A stretch of 27,216 nucleotides of DNA from Gammaproteobacteria bacterium (lineage in GTDB: Bacteria > Pseudomonadota > Gammaproteobacteria > Competibacterales > Competibacteraceae), in contig JACKNE010000024.1 of the NCBI GenBank assembly GCA_024235035.1, forward strand, positions 1 through 27,216. Direction: 5' to 3'. Each line of letters begins with the position of its first letter. Position 1 is the stretch's first letter. Shown here piece by piece: positions 23,809 to 27,216 of this stretch. The position numbers were made by a program, and so were the translations under genes. The notes below the pieces were generated by a model that ran no database searches, was not told the origin of the DNA, and worked only from the letters and a program-made list of their open reading frames with translations.

Positions 23809-23927
23809 AGCCGCCACTCCGTTTTTGGAGCCAGCGCGCCGTCGATGCGGCTGGCGTAGACCAAGGTCTCGATATCTTGTTCAGCCAGCTTCAGGGCGTG
23901 CAGATAGATGATCAGCAGTGGATTCAT
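23805..23927 (-). CDS. 40-residue hypothetical protein
   Basis: ATG 23927 follows a strong AAGGAGGCGGC site and overlaps the previous stop by ATGA; the stop overlaps the next ATG. The product MNPLLIIYLHALKLAEQDIE continues to 40 residues and looks largely helical, with the end ALAPKTEWRL. Too short for most gene finders; no family recognised. Confidence 0.6.
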   Translation of the reverse strand: MNPLLIIYLHALKLAEQDIETLVYASRIDGALAPKTEWRL

Positions 23928-24121
23928 GCCGCCTCCTTCTGCTGGGTCAGCACCTGGCTCTCGCTGGCGTCGATCGTGATGCAGTGCTCAAGCTGGTAGT
24001 TTCTCCAGCGCAGTTCGGCGTCAATCTCCTCGGCGAACCGCTGAAGGGCCGCGTGCAGTTTCAGTACGTTTGCGTTGAGCGGGATTCTCAGGACCATCTG
24101 ATAGGTGGCGTCTGGCATCAC
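23924..24121 (-). CDS. 65-residue hypothetical protein after recT
   Basis: ATG 24121 overlaps the recT stop by ATGA. The protein, MMPDATYQMVLRIPLNANVL onward, reads as a beta strand then a long amphipathic helix (ALQRFAEEIDAELRWRNYQL) and ends TQQKEAA. No family recognised. Place directly after recT suggests a recombination or replication accessory, but nothing in the sequence shows it. Confidence 0.6.
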   Translation of the reverse strand: MMPDATYQMVLRIPLNANVLKLHAALQRFAEEIDAELRWRNYQLEHCITIDASESQVLTQQKEAA

Positions 24122-25143
24122 GGCTTGTCCGTCGTCGTGAACGTCGCCTTGCGCGCTTTCCAGGCGTCGGTGGCGCGGGTGCGTTCGCCATTTTTTAAGG
24201 CGGCCACTTGATCTCGGTATTTCTCAAGGTCCGCATCGCTTTGCGCAGCGTTGATGCACTTCACTAGATCATCAATCGAGAGTGGCTTTTGCTCGATCAC
24301 TTCGCCCGTTTCCGGATCGACGCCCGGAGGGGGCGGGGGCGACTGCTGGGCGTCTTGCCGCTTGGCGGTTAAGGCGCTTTTCAGTCCCTTGACACCTTTC
24401 CCGGTTGTCGTCGGCGTCGGTTGCGGAGGAGGGTCGTTCGGGCCTTCCAGCTCATCGGTGGTATAGACGCCCATCAGCACGTCCGGGCAGTAGAGTCTGG
24501 CCCAGCGCTTGATGGCCAGGTACGCCAGTTGCTGGCGCGGGTCGCCGGCCCACATCGTGCTAAACCTTGTCTGGGCCTGTACAAGTAGCAGTTCGAGAGG
24601 GGTCGGCTCTTCTTCTCCGGTCAGCGTGACAATAACCCGAACCCCGAGTCCAGCTTCGTCGACTTTATCCCATGCTGCCGATGAATACTGTCCGCCATTT
24701 TTCCCTTGGTTTTGAGAAACCTTGCCGAGGATTTTCGCCCAATCTCCGAACCACTCGTATTTTGGTCGATGCTTAATCGGCGCTCGCGTGATGATGACGG
24801 CATTCACCAGTTGAGCTTCGTAACCCATGATGCCGCCTTGACTCATGTGGGTTTTCTGCGCCACGGCATACGGGTCCATGTTCCACCTCGCGGACTGAAG
24901 GACGATGGCCATGCAATCACCCACAGAGCCGCGAAGGTGGGCGGGAACCGTACTTTTGCCGCTCGCCATGACCTCGGCGACACGCATCATCTGATTCCAT
25001 TTCCGGTCATCAAAGATGAGTTGGTTGATGCTGCCGCGCATGAGCCGGTCAAATTCATCGTTGGCCGGCTCGTCTGGCGGGTAAGCTGGGCCGGTCACGA
25101 CGTGGTCTAATGATTGGTTTTCTTGGTCTTGGGCGCTGATCAT
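24118..25143 (-). CDS. recT: RecT-family single-strand annealing protein
   Basis: A 341-residue protein with the RecT core (about 30-240): SVGDCMAIVLQSARWNMDPY, GYEAQLVNAVIITRAPI and GDPRQQLAYLAIKRWARLYC followed by PDVLMGVYTTDEL. RecT anneals complementary single strands left by a partner exonuclease. The C-terminal 100 residues are proline-rich and low in conservation (PPPPPGVDPETGEV). The start was set at ATG 25143, which overlaps the stop of the exonuclease by ATGA; the open frame continues upstream but into that gene. Together with the upstream YqaJ protein it forms a Red-like pair. Confidence 0.93.
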   Translation of the reverse strand: MISAQDQENQSLDHVVTGPAYPPDEPANDEFDRLMRGSINQLIFDDRKWNQMMRVAEVMASGKSTVPAHLRGSVGDCMAIVLQSARWNMDPYAVAQKTHMSQGGIMGYEAQLVNAVIITRAPIKHRPKYEWFGDWAKILGKVSQNQGKNGGQYSSAAWDKVDEAGLGVRVIVTLTGEEEPTPLELLLVQAQTRFSTMWAGDPRQQLAYLAIKRWARLYCPDVLMGVYTTDELEGPNDPPPQPTPTTTGKGVKGLKSALTAKRQDAQQSPPPPPGVDPETGEVIEQKPLSIDDLVKCINAAQSDADLEKYRDQVAALKNGERTRATDAWKARKATFTTTDKP

Positions 25144-26051
25144 GCGGCCTCCTTCAGCTTGGCGGGTCTGAGCACGCGGGTGGTGGATTGCACGGTGAAA
25201 AGCTGAGCCGTTTCCGGCTGTTCGGCTTTCAGCAGAGTCGTGTCGATGCGGTTGGAGGTTTGCTCTTTCCAGGAAAGGAGCGGCGATCCGTCGGCAGCCA
25301 GGAGCGCTTCCGCGTCCTGGAGGGCGTTCTTGATCGCCAGCTCCAGCCGAACCTTTTCTTTCTCCAGCGCCTTGATCTGGCTTCCCAGAGAGATGAATCG
25401 GCGGGTGACGGATTCGATTTCTGGCGTGGCCGTGACGCATTTCTCGGGACTGACATTTCGCCAGCGCCGCTTCGCGTCCTCCAGCGTGATCGGTTCCGGC
25501 GGTGTATCAGTGGTGACATGTCGCCAGAACCGCTCGACCCCTTCCAGAATCATGGATTGCACGTCGGCGCCCGGAGCGACGGTCAGGACCCGAAAGTCAG
25601 GGCCGGGAATCAGCGCTGCGAAATCAATGGCCTCGTAGTGAGTTAGGTTCAGATACCCCTGCCCTTGGCACAGGTACTCAACGGGCAGTTCGTCTGTTCC
25701 GTCGTCGCCAAACCGTTCTCGCGCCCCGAACGAAAAGCTGGATTTGCAATCGACGACGCGACTCTGGCCGGTCACCGTGTAGTCCAGATGCCCGATGAGC
25801 GGCAGGCTGGAATGTCTGAGCGCGGCGTTCCGGCGTCGAAGCTTAGTGCCGGTGCGCTCTTCGTAAAGCAGTTTGATGACCGGCTCCATGGGCACGCCCA
25901 GTCGCATAGCCAGCGTGGTTTCCTTGGGAGGCACTTTGCCGGTCTTGCGCTCCCAAAGCTGGTAGGGCGTCTCGTAATGGGAGAGGCCCAGCGCCACGGC
26001 GATTTCGGAGCAACCCACTCCGTGCATCAGATCTTCAGTAATGGTGCTCAT
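25140..26051 (-). CDS. YqaJ-family exonuclease (lambda-Exo-like)
   Basis: The 303-residue protein has the YqaJ beginning (GCSEIAVALGLSHYETPYQLW, here split by my reading as GCSEIAVALGLSHY then PYQLWERKTG). Catalytic residues of the PD-(D/E)xK fold fit E56, D90 (GHLDY), D101 and K103 (VVDCKSS), and the Q129/Q131/Y133 motif (YLCQGQGYL) is present. It should chew one strand 5' to 3' from double-strand ends, handing the other to RecT. A helical C-terminal part (about 215-300) follows. Overlaps both neighbours by ATGA. Confidence 0.92.
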   Translation of the reverse strand: MSTITEDLMHGVGCSEIAVALGLSHYETPYQLWERKTGKVPPKETTLAMRLGVPMEPVIKLLYEERTGTKLRRRNAALRHSSLPLIGHLDYTVTGQSRVVDCKSSFSFGARERFGDDGTDELPVEYLCQGQGYLNLTHYEAIDFAALIPGPDFRVLTVAPGADVQSMILEGVERFWRHVTTDTPPEPITLEDAKRRWRNVSPEKCVTATPEIESVTRRFISLGSQIKALEKEKVRLELAIKNALQDAEALLAADGSPLLSWKEQTSNRIDTTLLKAEQPETAQLFTVQSTTRVLRPAKLKEAA

Positions 26052-26254
26052 GGCTCGATCACGATCTCCACAAACTTAGCGGCGTAACAGCCCACTTCCT
26101 GGTATTCGATGAAATCCAGCAGCAGTTTCCCGTCCGGCCATGCCTTGGCGACGGTGGCCTTTAAGCCCTTGAGTTGCCACTCCCGGCTCCCGATCGGAAA
26201 TTCACCGTCGGGCGGATTCCAGATGACAAGATCGTTTTCGCGGAAGGCGGTCAC
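26048..26254 (-). CDS. 68-residue hypothetical protein
   Basis: The product has alternating beta-like segments (NDLVIWNPPDG, KATVAKAWPDGKLLLDFIEY, YAAKFVEIVIEP), suggesting a small SH3-like barrel. Start and stop each overlap the neighbouring genes by ATGA. No family assigned. It might be a small nucleic-acid or protein-binding module of the recombination operon; this is a guess from fold pattern. Confidence 0.65.
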   Translation of the reverse strand: MTAFRENDLVIWNPPDGEFPIGSREWQLKGLKATVAKAWPDGKLLLDFIEYQEVGCYAAKFVEIVIEP

Positions 26255-26580
26255 GAATGAGACCCTCCGCTGGCGAGGAAGGCGGCAAGCAGGATGCAGC
26301 CACCGACAAACAGGGAACTGAGCGCGGCAGCGATCAACTGGGCAGACCGTGCGGCCTGTTCGCTTTCGCCGCTGATGAGTAGCGGGCGCAGACAGGAAAC
26401 GGGTGGATGCGGCTGGCGCTCGACGAGGATCTGTTCACGCTCACGCTGCGCATCGAGCGCGTCGATGGCTTTCAGCGCGGCGTTGTGGCGGCGCTGGGCC
26501 GCCAAGGCTTCTTGGGCCTTGCGCGCTTCTTTGGTCTTGGTGGTGACGGTCGATGACCGTACCGCAGATTTCTGTTTCAT
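26251..26580 (-). CDS. 109-residue protein with a C-terminal membrane segment
   Basis: ATG 26580 (MKQKSAVRSST) lies behind TTAGGAGACGCC. The first 55 residues are charged and helical (KTKEARKAQEALAAQRRHNA), probably a coiled coil; a hydrophobic stretch near 83-104 (LIAAALSSLFVGGCILLAAF) looks like a membrane anchor. An in-frame TTG 14 codons upstream falls in the terminator hairpin and is rejected. First gene of the early operon. No family recognised. Confidence 0.7.
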   Translation of the reverse strand: MKQKSAVRSSTVTTKTKEARKAQEALAAQRRHNAALKAIDALDAQREREQILVERQPHPPVSCLRPLLISGESEQAARSAQLIAAALSSLFVGGCILLAAFLASGGSHS

Positions 26581-26590
26581 GGCGTCTCCT

Positions 26591-26620
26591 AAAAAGGCCC
26601 TCCCCCGTCCGGGGGAAGGC
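26591..26620 (-). terminator. Terminator-like hairpin between the early promoter and the first gene
   Basis: Read on the minus strand, GCCTTCCCCC (26620-26611) pairs with GGGGGAGGGC (26606-26597) with one G-U pair, a four-base loop and five T immediately after (26595-26591). The T-run merges with the ribosome binding site of the next gene. A strong terminator here would need to be bypassed for the operon to be expressed, suggesting antitermination or attenuation. Confidence 0.6.
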
Positions 26621-26714
26621 AAACCATCAAAAGGAGGATTGCGCCCATGTCCGTATCGAGCTGGACTGCCACCAGGGCCGCCGGGTGGGTGGCGGGTGGT
26701 GTGGGTTGGGAGAA

Positions 26715-26742
26715 ATTATAACTTTGGTCAGATGGATGTCAA
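26715..26742 (-). promoter_or_regulatory. Early leftward promoter
   Basis: On the minus strand a perfect TTGACA (26742-26737) and a perfect TATAAT (26720-26715) are separated by 16 bases. Transcription would start near 26708 and read the recombination operon and probably the recombinase. Confidence 0.75.
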
Positions 26743-26756
26743 TAACAAAAGTTATT
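26718..26756. promoter_or_regulatory. Palindromic operator sites over the early promoter
   Basis: AATAAC (26741-26746) and GTTATT (26751-26756) are perfect inverted arms around AAAA and touch the -35 box. ATAACTTT (26718-26725) at the -10 box and AAAGTTAT (26748-26755) form a second, wider inverted repeat across the promoter. These are the expected kind of sites for the neighbouring XRE repressor; binding is inferred. Confidence 0.5.
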
Positions 26757-26852
26757 TATTTGGCAGCAGAGCATCGTGCAAGACATAATTTTTGTTGTTT
26801 CATTAAACTGTCAAAATTGGCCGTTGGTCAAAAGCTGACAAACTCGATCAAC

Positions 26853-26874
26853 AAAAAAACCCGCATAGTGCGGG
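26853..26874 (-). terminator. Intrinsic terminator of the repressor gene
   Basis: On the minus strand, CCCGCA and TGCGGG pair around a three-base loop (26874-26860) and seven T follow (26859-26853), 37 bases after the repressor stop. A strong Rho-independent terminator that separates repressor transcription from the early promoter. Confidence 0.9.
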
Positions 26875-26911
26875 CTTGCATAATAAAGATTGAGAATTAA
26901 AAGCCGTGATG

Positions 26912-27216
26912 TCAGCTACCTAGCTGGCTGTGGGGGGGGTGATGCGGTATGCGCTTAGGGCGGGCGAGCGACACGCTCTCCTGTTTTTGCTCTTGGGTAG
27001 CGTGCCGTCGCATTTCGAGCTGAGCTTTTAGCACGGGCAGCATCGCCATAATGCTCATGCGCGCAATAGGCTTTTCTTCATCGCTGAACATCGTGTGGAT
27101 TTCATGGACGATCGCAAGATCATCTGCCGTCACTTCGTCACTCAGCATCGGACCTTCGCCGGTCACAAGCCATTCCGGGCGAACTTTGAGCGTTTTGGCG
27201 ATTTCGGCCAATCGCG
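26912..27216 (-). CDS. XRE-family phage repressor, C-terminal part (5' end outside window)
   Basis: The frame is open to the window edge and reads ...RLAEIAKTLKVRPEWLVTGE, which is the last helix of a Cro/CI-type helix-turn-helix domain with the common EWLxTGEGP ending. About 75 residues follow without an S24 peptidase signature, so this would be a short repressor not obviously subject to RecA-driven self-cleavage. The true start is beyond base 27216. It is followed by a strong terminator and faces the operator-bearing early promoter on the same strand. Confidence 0.75.
   Translation of the reverse strand, partial: RLAEIAKTLKVRPEWLVTGEGPMLSDEVTADDLAIVHEIHTMFSDEEKPIARMSIMAMLPVLKAQLEMRRHATQEQKQESVSLARPKRIPHHPPHSQLGS

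Larger units (their letters stand above)
21190..27216. mobile_element. Prophage or related integrative element, tRNA-Glu-proximal part (continues beyond the window)
   Basis: From tRNA-Glu rightward every recognised gene is a mobile-element gene on the minus strand: recombinase, DNA-binding protein, RecT, YqaJ exonuclease, small unknown proteins and an XRE repressor. The tRNA 3' end is the usual kind of attachment site. The other end lies outside the window. No capsid, tail, terminase or conjugation gene is visible, so prophage is favoured by the Red-like pair and repressor but not proven. Confidence 0.85.

Noticed and set aside
24118..25440. Longer RecT frame starting at 25440
   Set aside because: The extra 99 residues read through the exonuclease gene in another frame; the ATGA overlap at 25140-25143 marks the real start.
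21155..27216. CRISPR array or retron
   Set aside because: No regularly spaced direct repeats and no reverse-transcriptase motif are present.

Overview
The window looks like a piece of a gammaproteobacterial chromosome, with a prophage or similar integrated element entering at its right-hand side. The gene orders tsaD divergent from rpsU-yqeY-dnaG-rpoD-tRNA-Ile2 and atpIBEFHAGDC-glmU, together with the protein sequences, fit Gammaproteobacteria. A split, B12-dependent ribonucleotide reductase (NrdJa/NrdJb) adds to that picture. I cannot name the species from the sequence. Most of the core is moderately GC-rich; a hemerythrin gene and its flank are clearly AT-rich.

Layout. 1-1868: the 3' end of nrdJa and all of nrdJb, separated by about 525 bases packed with perfect stem-loops and no convincing gene. 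1869-2227: a gene-free stretch with three perfect DnaA boxes and T-rich DNA, possibly a replication origin or a DnaA-responsive site. 2228-4979 (minus): acyP, ubiH, tsaD. 5089-9735 (plus): the macromolecular synthesis operon rpsU-yqeY-dnaG-rpoD, followed by tRNA-Ile2 (CAU). 9829-10269 (minus): an AT-rich bacteriohemerythrin gene. 10270-10966: gene-poor DNA ending in a strong promoter for the atp operon. 10967-17972: the complete F1Fo ATP synthase operon, closed by a clean intrinsic terminator. 18156-20967: glmU and gltX. 21023-21230: tRNA-Ala (GGC) and tRNA-Glu (UUC).

21190-27216: one end of an integrated element. Its large serine recombinase gene ends inside tRNA-Glu, so the last codons are read from the antisense strand of the tRNA. 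Rightward from there, all on the minus strand, lie a chain of tiny unknown genes, a two-winged-helix protein, a RecT annealing protein, a YqaJ-type exonuclease and two small proteins. The chain is preceded by a consensus early promoter with a palindromic operator and a terminator-like leader. At the window edge is the C-terminal part of an XRE-type repressor with its own terminator. Nearly every junction in this operon is a 4-base ATGA or GTGA overlap, which supports several microgenes that would otherwise be dismissed.

How parts work together: the reductase supplies dNTPs, DnaG primes replication, RpoD/S21/TsaD/tRNAs/GltX run transcription and translation, ATP synthase supplies ATP, and GlmU feeds cell-wall synthesis. 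In the element, the exonuclease and RecT would form a Red-like recombination pair, the repressor would silence the early promoter, and the recombinase would handle integration. The best candidates for something undescribed are the structured nrdJa-nrdJb spacer and the microgene chain with its leader; neither is proven from sequence alone.
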